Source: Microbacteriaceae bacterium UBA1487
Lineage (GTDB): Bacteria > Actinomycetota > Actinomycetes > Actinomycetales > Microbacteriaceae
Reading direction: 5' to 3'
NCBI GenBank assembly: GCA_002325245.1
Contig: DCRR01000003.1
Coordinates: 1-64,000 of the forward strand
DNA length: 64,000 bases
Shown here: in pieces, positions 41,392-50,795 of the stretch
Layout of the letters: each line of letters opens with the position of its first letter
Numbering within the stretch: the first letter of the stretch is position 1
Translations under genes and position numbers: made by a program
The notes under the pieces: generated by a model
Seen by the model: only the letters and a program-made list of their open reading frames with translations
Told to the model about the DNA's origin: nothing
Database searches by the model: none

Positions 41392-43065
41392 GTGAACCAG
41401 GTCTTCGACCCGCCGGCGCTTGAGCCCGGCACGCTTCGCGTCGTCCCGCTCGGCGGGCTCGGCGAGATCGGCCGCAACATGACGGTCTACGAGCTCGACG
41501 GCAAGCTGATCGTCGTCGACGCCGGCGTGCTCTTCCCCGAGGAGCACCAGCCCGGGGTCGACCTCATCCTTCCCGACTTCACCCCGATCCGGGATCGGCT
41601 CGACGACATCCTCGCGGTCGTGCTGACGCACGGCCATGAGGACCACATCGGCGCCGTGCCGTACCTGCTCAAGATGCGCCGGGACATCCCCATCGTCGGC
41701 TCGCAGCTGACGCTGGCGCTCATCAAGGCGAAGCTCAAGGAGCACCGCATCGCGCCGTTCACGATGGCGGTCAAGGAGGGGCAGACCGAGAAGCTCGGAC
41801 CCTTCGAGCTCGAGTTCATCGCGGTCAACCACTCAATTCCGGATGCGCTCGCGATCGCGATCCGCACGAGCGCCGGGCTGGTGCTCCACACGGGCGACTT
41901 CAAGATGGACCAGCTGCCGCTGGACCGTCGCATCACCGACCTGCGCGCCTTCGCGCGGCTCGGCGAGGAGGGCGTCGACCTGTTCCTGCCTGACTCGACG
42001 AACGCCGACGTCCCTGGCTTCACGGCGCGCGAGCGCGACATCGGCCCGGTGCTGGAGAGCGTCATCTCGCGCGCCACCCGCCGGGTCATCGTCGCCAGCT
42101 TCTCCAGCCACGTGCACCGCGTGCAGCAGGTGCTCGACGCCGCCGCGCGCAGCGGTCGCCAGGTCGCGCTCGTCGGACGCTCGATGGTGCGCAACATGGG
42201 CATCGCGGCCGAGCTCGGCTACCTGAACGTGCCCGACAACGTGCTCATCGACCTGAAGAAGGCGCTCAACCTGCCCGACGACAAGGTCGTCTACATGAGC
42301 ACCGGTTCGCAGGGAGAGCCGATGGCGGTGCTGGCGCGCATGGCGAGCCAGGACCACCGCATCGAGGTCGGCGAGGGCGACACCGTCATCCTCGCCTCGA
42401 GCCTCATCCCCGGCAACGAGAACGCCGTCTACCGGGTCATCAACGGCCTGATGAAGCTCGGCGCCAACGTCGTGCACAAGGGCAACGCCAAGGTGCACGT
42501 CTCGGGACACGCCTCCGCCGGCGAGCTCACCTACTGCTACAACATCCTGACCCCGAAGAACGTGCTCCCCGTGCACGGGGAGACCCGCCACCTGCACGCG
42601 AACGCTGAACTCGCCATCGAGTCGGGCGTCGAGCGCAAGAACACCGTGATCGGCGAGAACGGCATCGTCGTCGACCTGCGCGACGGCGAGATGAGCGTCG
42701 TCGGCCAGCTCGACCTGGGCTACGTCTACGTGGACGGCTCGACCGTCGGCGAGATCACCGACGCCGACCTCAAGGACCGCCGCATCCTCGCCGAGGAGGG
42801 CTTCATCTCGATCTTCGTCGCGATCGACGCCCAGACCGGCCGGGTCATCGTGGGGCCGGAGATCCAGGCGCGCGGCTTCGCCGAAGACGAGACCGTGTTC
42901 GATGACGTGCGGCCGCAGATCGTCAAGGCGCTCACCGAGGCCTCGGACAACGGGATGCGCGACGCGCACGGCTACAGCCAGGTGGTGCGACGCACGGTCG
43001 GGCGCTGGGTGAACACGCAGCACCGTCGTCGCCCGATGATCGTTCCGGTCGTGATCGAGGCGTAG
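41392..43065 (+). CDS. rnj: Ribonuclease J
   Basis: 557 residues. Metallo-beta-lactamase/beta-CASP RNase with 5'-3' exonuclease and endonuclease activity on mRNA and rRNA precursors. The metal motif LTHGHEDHIG is at 79-87 (His80, His82, Asp84, His85). VNHSIPDALAIAI and HTGDFKMD follow; the beta-CASP part has VASFSSHVHRVQQ and GRSMVRNM, and VSGHASAGEL is motif C. A C-terminal dimerisation domain begins near 450. GTG 41392 has AAGGAG about 5 nt upstream. Together with PNPase and RNase PH it gives the window a large share of the RNA-decay set. Confidence 0.95.
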   Translation: MNQVFDPPALEPGTLRVVPLGGLGEIGRNMTVYELDGKLIVVDAGVLFPEEHQPGVDLILPDFTPIRDRLDDILAVVLTHGHEDHIGAVPYLLKMRRDIPIVGSQLTLALIKAKLKEHRIAPFTMAVKEGQTEKLGPFELEFIAVNHSIPDALAIAIRTSAGLVLHTGDFKMDQLPLDRRITDLRAFARLGEEGVDLFLPDSTNADVPGFTARERDIGPVLESVISRATRRVIVASFSSHVHRVQQVLDAAARSGRQVALVGRSMVRNMGIAAELGYLNVPDNVLIDLKKALNLPDDKVVYMSTGSQGEPMAVLARMASQDHRIEVGEGDTVILASSLIPGNENAVYRVINGLMKLGANVVHKGNAKVHVSGHASAGELTYCYNILTPKNVLPVHGETRHLHANAELAIESGVERKNTVIGENGIVVDLRDGEMSVVGQLDLGYVYVDGSTVGEITDADLKDRRILAEEGFISIFVAIDAQTGRVIVGPEIQARGFAEDETVFDDVRPQIVKALTEASDNGMRDAHGYSQVVRRTVGRWVNTQHRRRPMIVPVVIEA

Positions 43066-43112
43066 TTCGGCCTCCGCTCCCGATTCGGTTGAGCCGGGGT
43101 CTGCGCGCAGGT

Positions 43113-43135
43113 TAAGTTAAGCCATGCTTACCTTG
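43113..43135 (+). promoter_or_regulatory. Candidate -10 (TAAGTT) and DtxR/IdeR-like box over the lipoprotein start
   Basis: TAAGTT (43113-43118) is 5 nt before ATG 43124. The 19-mer TTAAGCCATGCTTACCTTG (43117-43135) agrees with the DtxR/IdeR consensus TTAGGTTAGSCTAACCTWA at 13 of 19 positions by my count and contains the inverted repeat TAAGC-CAT-GCTTA. Iron-dependent repression is therefore possible but unproven. Confidence 0.35.
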
Positions 43136-43843
43136 CGCCGTCGCGCTGCTGTTCTGTCTGCTTCCCTCATCGCCGCTGTCGCCCTCGCCGGGTGCGCAGC
43201 GGAGGAGCCTGCCCCCGAGCCGACCGAAACGGTGATCGATGCCGCTCCGGTGGCGACTCCGACGCCGACCGAGACGCGGCCGATCGCCCTCGAGGACCTG
43301 GCGATCGGGCCTGACGGCATGAACGATCTGGTGCTCGGCCAGCCGGTCGACGACGACGCCGAGTTGGGGCTCATCCATCTCGACGCGGCCGCCTGCACCG
43401 ACGCCGAGACCGGCTTCGACGCCGGCATCGAGGTGGGCGACCCGCTCGCCGCCCTGTGGATCGCGAACGACATGTATCGCGATGCGAGCGACGCGGCCTA
43501 CTTCGGCGTCAACGTGCAGCCGGGCGGCGTCGTCACGCGCATCGATCTGTTCACCTACCTCATCCCCACGACGAAGGGGGTGCGCATCGGCGATCCGGAC
43601 ACCGTGGTCTTCGCGGCCTACCCTGACGCGACCGTCATCACGGGAGATCTGACCGATCTGGTAGTCGTCGAGGGCGACTACGGCAAGCTCCAGTTGGAGA
43701 TCGCGCGCGAGAACGGCCTGTTCGATACGCCGTACTGGAGCCCGGGCGAGACTGACACGGTGCGCTACATCAATGCCTCCTACGGCAGTGACACCTTCAC
43801 CGTGGTGGCGAGCGGCAACATCGCCGGCGTCTGCCCGTTCTGA
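43124..43843 (+). CDS. Putative lipoprotein, unknown function
   Basis: 239 residues. Basic N-terminus ([13 protein letters not shown]), hydrophobic core and lipobox LAGC with Cys24. A Pro/Glu/Thr-rich linker ([21 protein letters not shown]) leads to a domain with paired Cys ([10 protein letters not shown] and VCPF at the end) that could be disulfide-linked. No binding motif recognised. The candidate iron box over its start suggests a surface protein made in iron shortage, but the protein itself shows no siderophore-binding signature. Confidence 0.75.
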   Translation: MLTLRRRAAVLSASLIAAVALAGCAAEEPAPEPTETVIDAAPVATPTPTETRPIALEDLAIGPDGMNDLVLGQPVDDDAELGLIHLDAAACTDAETGFDAGIEVGDPLAALWIANDMYRDASDAAYFGVNVQPGGVVTRIDLFTYLIPTTKGVRIGDPDTVVFAAYPDATVITGDLTDLVVVEGDYGKLQLEIARENGLFDTPYWSPGETDTVRYINASYGSDTFTVVASGNIAGVCPF

Positions 43844-43911
43844 CCGCTCGGGTTGGCACCCCCGCCGAGGGACACGCGCCCCGCCTCCGCGGCCCCGTCG
43901 GTCGCCGCAGG

Positions 43912-43917
43912 TACCGT
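43912..43917 (+). promoter_or_regulatory. Candidate -10 (TACCGT) of ftsK
   Basis: TACCGT followed by 6 nt (GACGGC) and ATG 43924. Confidence 0.5.
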
Positions 43918-43923
43918 GACGGC

Positions 43924-46713
43924 ATGGCCACGAGCACCAGGTCGACGAGTTCGCGCGCCCGAGCCGGGTCGCGCTCCTCCGGCGCGCGCTCGCAGTCGAC
44001 GCGGGCCCAGCCGACCAAGAAGCTCCCTGCAAAGAAGCCGGCCGCGGCCGGTGACGAGCCGGGCTTCGCGACGACCGCCTACCTCGCGGTCGCGCACACG
44101 GTGGGCGGCGCGGCGCGACTGTTCGGCAAGGAGAGCCTCGCGAAGGACGAGCGCCGCGACGGGGTGCCGTTCTTCCTCGTGCTGCTGGCCGCCGCCGGCG
44201 CGGTCGTCGAGTGGTTCAACCCCACGCACGAGGTCGCGATCGCGCTCGACGCCTACACCTTCGGCGGTCTGCTCGGACGGGTCGCATTCGCGCTGCCGGT
44301 CATCATGACGGTCTTCGCCGTCTGGCTGTTCCGGCATCCGTCGAGCGTGCACGACAACACCCGCATCGGCATCGGCCTCGGCCTCCTGCTGGCGAGCATC
44401 AGCGCGCTCTGCCACCTCTTCGCCGGGGCACCGCAGCCGAGCGATGGCGCCGTGGCGCTCGCCCGGGGCGGCGGGATTCTCGGCTGGGTCGTGGGCCAGG
44501 TCTTCGTGCAGCTCGGGGTCGCCTGGCTCGGCGTCGTCGTCGCCAGTGCCCTGCTCGTTCTCTCGCTGCTCATCATGACCAAGACGCCGCCGAACCGCAT
44601 CGGGGCTCGTCTGCGCGAGCTCTACGCCTACCTGTTCGGGGCGCAGCTTCCCGAGCCGTCCGCGCCCGGCGCGGCGGCGCCGACCTCGGCGACCACCGAG
44701 TTCGGCTCGCTCACTGACCTCGGCCTCGAGGTCGACGACCCCAACTCGATGCCGTGGTGGCGTCGCAGCAAGCACCGCGGCGAGGCGGCCTTCGACAGCC
44801 CGGTCATCGGGCGCGACGAGAAGACCGAGGTCGTCGACCCGGTCGCGCTGTCGGCGACGCCCGAGGAGCCGAGCGATTTCAACATCGAGCTGCTCGACGA
44901 GCTCGTGAAGGCCGAAGACGCCGTCAAGCGGTTCACCGGCGAGGTCGCCCCGGCCGCCACGGACATCCGCGAGGACTTTGCCGACCTGCTGCCCGGCTTC
45001 TCCGACTCGACGAGCGAGCGCGGCGCCGCGGGCGACTTCGACGACGGCGACACCGTTGTGGTTCCCCAGGTCGATCCGCCGGCGCGCGCCACCAGCCCGC
45101 GGCGTCCCTACCGGCTGCCTCCCGCCTCCGTGCTCGCGCCGGGCACGCCGCCCAAGGCGCGCACCGCCGCGAACGACGAGATCATCGCCGCGATCACCGG
45201 AGTGCTCGGGCAGTTCCAGGTCGATGCGAAGGTCACCGGCTTCAGCCGTGGGCCGAGTGTCACGCGCTACGAGATCGAGCTCGGGCACGGGGTGAAGGTC
45301 GAGCGCGTCACCGCGCTCGCCAAGAACCTCTCCTACGCCGTCGCCTCCAACGAGGTGCAGATCCTCTCGCCGATCCCCGGCAAGAGCGCGATCGGCATCG
45401 AGATCCCGAACCGCGACCGCGAGATCGTCTCGCTCGGCGACGTGCTCCGTTCCGGCGCGGCGACCAAGACCGCGCACCCGCTGACGATCGGGCTCGGCAA
45501 GGACGTCGAGGGCGGCTTCGTGATCGCCAACCTCGCCAAGATGCCTCACCTGCTGGTCGCCGGTGCGACCGGATCCGGAAAGTCCAGCTTCATCAACTCG
45601 ATGATCACGAGCGTCCTGATGCGCGCCAAGCCCGCCGAGGTGCGGCTCGTGCTCGTCGACCCCAAGCGTGTCGAGCTCGCCGCCTACCAGGGCGTCCCGC
45701 ACCTCATCACGCCCATCATCACGAACCCGAAGAAGGCGGCCGAGGCGCTGCAGTGGGTCGTGAAAGAGATGGACATGCGCTACGACGACCTGGCGTCGTT
45801 CGGCTTCCGGCACATCGACGACTTCAACCGCGCGGTGCTCGCCGACGAGATCAAGCTGCCCGAGGGCAGCGAGCGCGTCCTTCAGCCGTACCCCTACCTG
45901 CTCGTCGTCGTCGATGAGCTCGCCGACCTCATGATGGTCGCCCCGCGCGACGTCGAGGACTCGATCGTGCGGATCACTCAGCTGGCGCGCGCCAGCGGCA
46001 TCCACCTGGTGCTCGCGACGCAGCGCCCGAGCGTCGACGTCGTCACCGGACTCATCAAGGCCAACGTGCCCTCGCGGCTCGCCTTCGCGGTGTCGAGCAT
46101 GACCGACTCCCGCGTCATCCTCGACCAGCCCGGCGCCGACAAGCTCATCGGCCAGGGCGACGGCCTGTTCCTGCCGATGGGGGCCTCCAAGGCGATCCGC
46201 GTGCAGGGCGCATGGGTCACCGAGGACGAGATCGATGCCGTCGTCAAGCACGTCACCGAGCAGGCCCGCCCGGAGTACCGCGACGACGTCGCCGCGGTCA
46301 CCGAGAAGCGCGAGATCGACGCCGACATCGGCGACGACTTGGACGTGCTGCTGCAGGCCGCTGAGCTGGTCGTCAACACGCAGTTCGGATCCACCTCGAT
46401 GCTGCAGCGCAAGCTCCGGGTCGGCTTCGCGAAGGCGGGCCGCCTGATGGATCTGCTCGAGTCGCGCGAGATCGTCGGCCCGAGCGAGGGCTCCAAGGCG
46501 CGCGACGTGCTCGTGACGCCGGAGCAGCTTCCCGAGGTGCTCGCGCAGCTGCGCGGTGACGGGCCGGCCGCCGCTCCCGCGCGCGCCGCTTCCGCGCCCG
46601 CGACGGGCTCGCCCGCCGCCCCCGTCGACCCGATCGAGGCGATGACGAGTGGGTATCCTGAGGAGGAGGGCCCCTCGGACGAGGACGCCTGGAATCTGAC
46701 CGGCAGGGAGTGA
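43924..46713 (+). CDS. ftsK: FtsK/SpoIIIE DNA translocase
   Basis: 929 residues. Hexameric pump that clears chromosome ends through the division septum. A basic Ser/Lys/Ala N-terminus (1-45), four membrane helices (about 82-220), a variable acidic linker (about 240-420), then the motor: Walker [13 protein letters not shown] (about 543-554) and Walker [13 protein letters not shown] (about 660-671). The C-terminal winged-helix gamma domain (about 815-880, [24 protein letters not shown]) reads polar DNA motifs. Ends in an Ala/Pro tail. The stop overlaps the pgsA start. Linker length is ordinary for actinobacteria. Confidence 0.96.
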   Translation: MATSTRSTSSRARAGSRSSGARSQSTRAQPTKKLPAKKPAAAGDEPGFATTAYLAVAHTVGGAARLFGKESLAKDERRDGVPFFLVLLAAAGAVVEWFNPTHEVAIALDAYTFGGLLGRVAFALPVIMTVFAVWLFRHPSSVHDNTRIGIGLGLLLASISALCHLFAGAPQPSDGAVALARGGGILGWVVGQVFVQLGVAWLGVVVASALLVLSLLIMTKTPPNRIGARLRELYAYLFGAQLPEPSAPGAAAPTSATTEFGSLTDLGLEVDDPNSMPWWRRSKHRGEAAFDSPVIGRDEKTEVVDPVALSATPEEPSDFNIELLDELVKAEDAVKRFTGEVAPAATDIREDFADLLPGFSDSTSERGAAGDFDDGDTVVVPQVDPPARATSPRRPYRLPPASVLAPGTPPKARTAANDEIIAAITGVLGQFQVDAKVTGFSRGPSVTRYEIELGHGVKVERVTALAKNLSYAVASNEVQILSPIPGKSAIGIEIPNRDREIVSLGDVLRSGAATKTAHPLTIGLGKDVEGGFVIANLAKMPHLLVAGATGSGKSSFINSMITSVLMRAKPAEVRLVLVDPKRVELAAYQGVPHLITPIITNPKKAAEALQWVVKEMDMRYDDLASFGFRHIDDFNRAVLADEIKLPEGSERVLQPYPYLLVVVDELADLMMVAPRDVEDSIVRITQLARASGIHLVLATQRPSVDVVTGLIKANVPSRLAFAVSSMTDSRVILDQPGADKLIGQGDGLFLPMGASKAIRVQGAWVTEDEIDAVVKHVTEQARPEYRDDVAAVTEKREIDADIGDDLDVLLQAAELVVNTQFGSTSMLQRKLRVGFAKAGRLMDLLESREIVGPSEGSKARDVLVTPEQLPEVLAQLRGDGPAAAPARAASAPATGSPAAPVDPIEAMTSGYPEEEGPSDEDAWNLTGRE

Positions 46714-47375
46714 TCCGGGTGGCTGAAGTCCCGACCGGCGCCGACGGCACCGAGTCGCCCGCGAAGCGACCCAACCCGATGCGCGGCCGCGTCGCCCGCC
46801 ACGGTGACACCCCCGCCAGCATGGGCAACCTCGCCAACATCATCACCGTGGTGCGCATCCTGCTCACCCCGGTGTTCCTGTGGCTTCTCTTCCTCGACGG
46901 GGGAGAGCACGGCCAGTGGCGCCTGATCGCCGGCATCATGTTCGTCGTGCTGATCGCGACCGATTCGGTCGATGGGATGCTCGCCCGACGTCAGAACCTC
47001 GTCACCGACTTCGGCAAGCTCGTCGACCCGATCGCCGACAAGGGGCTCGTGCTGAGCGGGCTCGTCGCACTGTCGCTGCTGGGCGAGCTCTGGTGGTGGG
47101 TCACGATCGTGATCCTGGTGCGCGAGCTGGGCATCACGCTGATGCGCTTCGCACTGCTGAAGGATCGCGTGATCGCCGCGGGCTTCCTCGGCAAGCTCAA
47201 GACGGTGATCCAGGCGGTCGCCATCTCGTTCGCGCTGGTGCCGCTCTGGGAGTGGCTGGGCGACTGGGTGCTCTGGGTCAACTGGACGCTCATGGGTGCG
47301 GCGCTCGTCCTCACCGTCGTGAGCGGCGCCCAGTACATCTGGCAGGCGATCCGCGTCGCCCGCGCGCACGGCTGA
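46710..47375 (+). CDS. pgsA: CDP-diacylglycerol-glycerol-3-phosphate 3-phosphatidyltransferase
   Basis: 221 residues. Makes phosphatidylglycerophosphate in the inner membrane, the precursor of PG and cardiolipin. The CDP-alcohol phosphotransferase motif D-x2-DG-x2-AR-x8-G-x3-D-x3-D is complete in [20 protein letters not shown] and the following KLVDPIADK. Four to five further hydrophobic segments follow. The N-terminal 38 residues are polar, and in-frame starts lie at 46710 (GTG, overlapping the ftsK stop) and 46719 (GTG). Confidence 0.92.
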   Translation: MIRVAEVPTGADGTESPAKRPNPMRGRVARHGDTPASMGNLANIITVVRILLTPVFLWLLFLDGGEHGQWRLIAGIMFVVLIATDSVDGMLARRQNLVTDFGKLVDPIADKGLVLSGLVALSLLGELWWWVTIVILVRELGITLMRFALLKDRVIAAGFLGKLKTVIQAVAISFALVPLWEWLGDWVLWVNWTLMGAALVLTVVSGAQYIWQAIRVARAHG

Positions 47376-47382
47376 GACGCCG

Positions 47383-47868
47383 ATGCGCACGCTCGCCGCG
47401 GAGATCGTCGAGACGCTCACCGGGCGCGGCGAGACGATCGCGGTCGCGGAGTCCCTGACGGGCGGGCTCCTCGTTGCCGAACTGATCACCGTCCCCGGCG
47501 CCTCGCTCGTGGTGCGCGGCGGTGTCGTCGCCTACGCGACCGACCTGAAGGCGCGACTGCTCGGCGTCGACGACGCTCTGCTGGCGCGGGTCGGCGCGGT
47601 CCATGCGGAGGTGGCGACTCAGATGGCACGCGGCGTCCGGCTCCGGCTCGGGCACGGTGACGAGCCGACGGCCTTCGGGCTCGCGACGACCGGTGTCGCC
47701 GGTCCCGACCCCCAGGACGGCCAGGCGCCGGGCACCGTATTCATCGCGGTCGCCACGGCGGCGGGGGAGTCGGTGCGCGCGCTGCGACTGGACGGCGACC
47801 GCGAGGCAATCCGTCGGAGGGTCGTCTCCGAATCACTGCTGATGCTGATCGAGACGATCGCGGAATAA
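47383..47868 (+). CDS. CinA-type nicotinamide-nucleotide amidase (PncC domain only)
   Basis: 161 residues. Corresponds to the C-terminal half of CinA, the PncC amidase that converts NMN to nicotinate mononucleotide. Motifs: VAESLTGGLLVAELITVPGAS with the catalytic Ser region, GGVVAYATDLKARLLGV, GLATTGVAGPDPQDGQAPGTVFIAV. The N-terminal COG1058 domain is absent, common in Micrococcales. Start ATG 47383 is 7 nt after pgsA. Usually co-localised with clgR and recA in this order. Confidence 0.93.
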   Translation: MRTLAAEIVETLTGRGETIAVAESLTGGLLVAELITVPGASLVVRGGVVAYATDLKARLLGVDDALLARVGAVHAEVATQMARGVRLRLGHGDEPTAFGLATTGVAGPDPQDGQAPGTVFIAVATAAGESVRALRLDGDREAIRRRVVSESLLMLIETIAE

Positions 47869-47992
47869 CGGGCGTTTCGATCACGTTACATCTGCTGCCG
47901 TCCCAGCAATCCCGCAGGCGGAAGAGATTAGAGTTTTCGGTATTCGATGGGGTAGCGTGAGCAACCCCGCGGAACTGAGTGAGGAGGACACC

Positions 47993-48310
47993 ATGGTTCT
48001 GGTCCGTCAGGAAATCGGCGATGTTCTCCGTGACTACCGTCTGCAGAAGGCGATGACGCTGCGCCAGGTGGCCGGTCGCGCGAGCGTGGCCCTGGGCTAC
48101 CTCAGTGAGGTCGAGCGCGGTCAGAAAGAGGCCAGCTCCGAGATTCTCGCCTCGGTGGCCGAGGCGCTCGAGACCCCGATCTCCGTCATCATGCGCGAGG
48201 TGGGCGACCGCCTGGCCGTGATCGAGGGCGTCGAGGCCGACTCGGTCGTGCCCGACACGCTCCCCGACGAGCTGGTCGCCGAATTCGACGCGGATCTCGC
48301 GGTCCGGTAG
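47993..48310 (+). CDS. clgR: XRE-family regulator, ClgR-type
   Basis: 105 residues. Helix-turn-helix DNA-binding protein. The HTH is DYRLQKAMTLRQVAGRASVALGYLSEVERGQKEASSEILASVAEAL (about 12-57), identical in layout to ClgR, the activator of clp protease genes and of other stress genes in actinobacteria. The short acidic C-terminal tail is typical. Start taken at ATG 47993 because GAGGAGG lies just upstream; a GTG at 47957 overlaps a TAGCGT hexamer (47953-47958) that is probably its -10. Position before DUF3046-recA is conserved. Confidence 0.92.
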   Translation: MVLVRQEIGDVLRDYRLQKAMTLRQVAGRASVALGYLSEVERGQKEASSEILASVAEALETPISVIMREVGDRLAVIEGVEADSVVPDTLPDELVAEFDADLAVR

Positions 48311-48326
48311 TCGACCCCAAGACAAG

Positions 48327-48354
48327 CGAAGCCCCGACCTCGGTCGGGGCTTCG
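48327..48354 (+). terminator. Intrinsic terminator of clgR
   Basis: CGAAGCCCCGAC (48327-48338), loop CTCG, GTCGGGGCTTCG (48343-48354): a 12-bp perfect stem followed by TCGTTCC, 17 nt past the clgR stop. Confidence 0.88.
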
Positions 48355-48392
48355 TCGTTCCCACCGCCCCGGCCGCATCCTCGAGGAGAGTC

Positions 48393-48617
48393 ATGAAGCT
48401 CAGCGAGTTCGAACGCGCGCTCGAGGGCGAGTTCGGGGCCTTCGGGCGGGTTCTGCTGCGCGAGACGACCCTCGTCGAGCTGGGCAATCGCACGGGTGCC
48501 GAGGCGCTGGCGCGCGGGGTGGCGCCGCGCGAGGTGTGGATCGCCCTGTGCCGCGAGCAGGAGGTTCCGCGGGACCGCTGGCACGGCGCCGGGCGCCCGG
48601 CGCCGCCGCGCGGCTGA
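48393..48617 (+). CDS. DUF3046 family protein
   Basis: 74 residues. Matches DUF3046: MKLSEFERALEGEFG at the start, ARVL-like core GRVLLRETTLVELGNRTGAEALARGVAPREVWIALCREQEVP, then a short Arg/Pro tail. Typical neighbour of recA in actinobacteria. GAGGAGA precedes ATG 48393. Role unknown. Confidence 0.9.
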   Translation: MKLSEFERALEGEFGAFGRVLLRETTLVELGNRTGAEALARGVAPREVWIALCREQEVPRDRWHGAGRPAPPRG

Positions 48618-48674
48618 GGCCGACGAGGGTGCCGCGCGACGGCCGCCGCCGGCGACACGCCGCGGACGAGCCTG

Positions 48675-48690
48675 TCGAACATCCGTTCGA
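48675..48690 (+). promoter_or_regulatory. SOS box (LexA site) of recA
   Basis: TCGAAC-ATCC-GTTCGA, a perfect 16-bp actinobacterial LexA palindrome. It ends 7 nt before a TAGTCT -10 (48698-48703), so LexA bound there would cover the -35 region. Confidence 0.92.
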
Positions 48691-48697
48691 TTCGGGA

Positions 48698-48703
48698 TAG
48701 TCT
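48698..48703 (+). promoter_or_regulatory. Candidate -10 (TAGTCT) of recA
   Basis: TAGTCT just downstream of the SOS box; transcription should start near 48710. Confidence 0.5.
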
Positions 48704-48929
48704 CCTCACCAGAGTCGTTCGAAGACGAGTTGTTCGAGCTGAGCGCCGTGCCTGACTGCCAATGTCGGTGCCGGAGCGTAGCGTCAACCTCAGTCGGAGA
48801 GCACACTCTGACAGCCCTGTCGGAAGCGCGGAGTCCTGGCACCATCGGACCCCGCAGGAACGACAGTCGATGGGCGCATCACCCCGCGGCACCGTGAGAC
48901 GGCGTCGCCGAACTGAAGGAGAACCGATC

Positions 48930-50060
48930 ATGCCCTCACCCGCAGACCGCGAGAAGGCCCTCGAGACCGCACTCGCACAAATCGACCGCCAGTTCGGCAA
49001 GGGAACGGTGATGCGTCTCGGCAGCGACGAGCGCGCGCCCGTCGCTGTGATCCCCACTGGTTCCATCGCGCTCGACGTCGCGCTCGGCGTCGGCGGGCTG
49101 CCGCGCGGCCGCATCGTCGAGATCTACGGACCGGAGTCCTCCGGAAAGACGACGCTCACGCTTCACGCGATTGCCAACGCGCAGCGCAACGGTGGCATCG
49201 CCGCCTTCATCGACGCGGAGCACGCGCTCGACCCCGAGTACGCCGCGAAACTCGGCGTCGACATCGATGCGCTCCTGGTCTCGCAGCCCGACACGGGTGA
49301 GCAGGCGCTCGAGATCGCGGACATGCTCGTGCGCTCCGGATCGATTGACCTGATCGTGGTCGACTCGGTGGCGGCGCTCGTGCCGCGCGCCGAGATCGAG
49401 GGCGAGATGGGCGACAGCCACGTCGGACTTCAGGCCCGCCTCATGTCGCAGGCGCTCCGCAAGCTCACCGGTGGCCTCAACCAGACGCAGACCACGATGA
49501 TCTTCATCAACCAGCTGCGCGAGAAGATCGGCGTCTTCTTCGGAAGCCCCGAGACGACCGCCGGCGGCAAGGCGCTCAAGTTCTACGCCTCCGTGCGACT
49601 CGACATCCGTCGCATCGAGACTCTCAAGGACGGCACCGACGCGGTCGGAAACCGCACCCGCGTCAAGGTCGTCAAGAACAAGATGGCGCCGCCCTTCAAG
49701 CAGGCCGAGTTCGACATCCTCTACGGGGTCGGCATCTCCCGCGAGGGCAGCCTGATCGACTACGGCGTCGAGCACTCGATCGTGCGCAAGTCCGGCGCCT
49801 GGTACACCTACGACGGCGATCAGCTCGGTCAGGGCAAGGAGAACGCCCGCAACTTCCTGATCCAGAACCCCGCGATGGCGGACGAGATCGAGACGAAGAT
49901 CCTCAGCAAGCTCGGCATCGGGGCGCTCGGCAAGGCGGCTGCGGCCGCGGCCCTTGCCGAGGAGACGGCGGCTGCCGAGGCGGTCACCGCCAAGGCCAGC
50001 AAGGCGGCCCCCGCAGCGAAGGCCGAACCGGCCCCGCTCGCGAAGGTGGCCAACGCGTAG
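48930..50060 (+). CDS. recA: RecA recombinase
   Basis: 376 residues. ATP-driven strand exchange and co-protease for LexA. Walker A GPESSGKT (67-74), Walker [16 protein letters not shown] (about 142-156), DNA loops around [22 protein letters not shown] and the conserved [18 protein letters not shown]. The C-terminal 40 residues are a long Ala/Glu/Lys tail. Start ATG 48930 with AAGGAGA upstream. An in-frame upstream extension has no RecA similarity and is rejected. recX follows. Confidence 0.98.
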   Translation: MPSPADREKALETALAQIDRQFGKGTVMRLGSDERAPVAVIPTGSIALDVALGVGGLPRGRIVEIYGPESSGKTTLTLHAIANAQRNGGIAAFIDAEHALDPEYAAKLGVDIDALLVSQPDTGEQALEIADMLVRSGSIDLIVVDSVAALVPRAEIEGEMGDSHVGLQARLMSQALRKLTGGLNQTQTTMIFINQLREKIGVFFGSPETTAGGKALKFYASVRLDIRRIETLKDGTDAVGNRTRVKVVKNKMAPPFKQAEFDILYGVGISREGSLIDYGVEHSIVRKSGAWYTYDGDQLGQGKENARNFLIQNPAMADEIETKILSKLGIGALGKAAAAAALAEETAAAEAVTAKASKAAPAAKAEPAPLAKVANA

Positions 50061-50088
50061 CCGTCCGCGGACGACGACGGAGAAGCTG

Positions 50089-50757
50089 GTGACGTATCCC
50101 GAAGAGCGGCTCGCCCCGGTCACTTACCTGCCCGGGGCGAGGCCGCCGGAGGGCCCGCCGGTCGCGGCTGCCCAGCCCCGATCCGCCGAGTTCCGAACCG
50201 CCGAGAGCGACCACGACGAACCTGTCTCCCTCCGTGACGTCGTCGCCGACGCGGTCGAGCGCGACACCGAGCGTGCGCGGAAGCGCGCCGAGAACGTCGC
50301 CCTGCACGCGCTCACCCGCCGCGGCATGTCCCGGCGCGAGGTCGAGCGCACGCTTCGCGCACGCGAGCTCGACGAGGAGACCATCGAGGCCGAGCTGGAG
50401 CGACTGGAAGGCGTCGGCCTGATCGACGACACCGCGCTGGCTCAAGACCTCGTCGGTCGCCTGCAGGAGCGCAAGGGGCTCGGGCGCCAGGGGGTCGCCG
50501 CCGAGCTTACCCGCCGGCTGCTCTCGCCCGCCGCGATCGAGTACGCCCTCGAACTCGTTGAGAGCAGCGACGAGCTCGCCCGCGCGAAAGAGCTCGCCGA
50601 GGCGCGCGCACGACAGCTGCGCAGCTATGACCGGGAGACCGCGGTGCGGCGACTCAGCGGCTACCTGGCGCGTCGCGGCTACGACGGCGGTACCGTGCGT
50701 GCGGCGGTCGCGCACGCGCTTTCGGAGCGCTCCGCGAGCTCGGTGCGCTTCCGCTGA
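50089..50757 (+). CDS. recX: RecX regulatory protein
   Basis: 222 residues. Inhibits RecA filament growth. The C-terminal RecX repeats are visible: LHALTRRGMSRREVERTLRARELDEETIEAELERLEGVGLIDDTALAQDLV, then KGLGRQGVAAELTRRLLS and RYLARRGYDGG-like end. The N-terminal 65 residues are Pro/Ala-rich and variable. Start GTG 50089 has GGAGAAG about 3 nt upstream; a frame extending back into recA is rejected. Separated from recA by 28 bp, so co-induced in SOS. Confidence 0.9.
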   Translation: MTYPEERLAPVTYLPGARPPEGPPVAAAQPRSAEFRTAESDHDEPVSLRDVVADAVERDTERARKRAENVALHALTRRGMSRREVERTLRARELDEETIEAELERLEGVGLIDDTALAQDLVGRLQERKGLGRQGVAAELTRRLLSPAAIEYALELVESSDELARAKELAEARARQLRSYDRETAVRRLSGYLARRGYDGGTVRAAVAHALSERSASSVRFR

Positions 50758-50795
50758 GCGGCGACGCCGAGGGCCCGGCGTAAACTGGGGCCATC

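Larger units (their letters stand above)
48618..48929. other. Gap between DUF3046 and recA: SOS promoter and long leader
   Basis: 312 bp. Contains the perfect SOS box and a TAGTCT -10, leaving about 220 nt of apparent leader before the recA ATG. The leader includes GTTCGAAGACGAGTTGTTCGA (imperfect half-sites near 48717-48737) and a small open frame in phase with recA from 48762 that lacks family similarity. No other gene seen. Confidence 0.55.

Noticed and set aside
43780..46251. 823-codon minus-strand frame opposite ftsK
   Set aside because: Antisense shadow of ftsK; no motif and no ribosome site.
48762..48929. N-terminal extension of RecA
   Set aside because: No RecA similarity, and a good ribosome site directly precedes ATG 48930.
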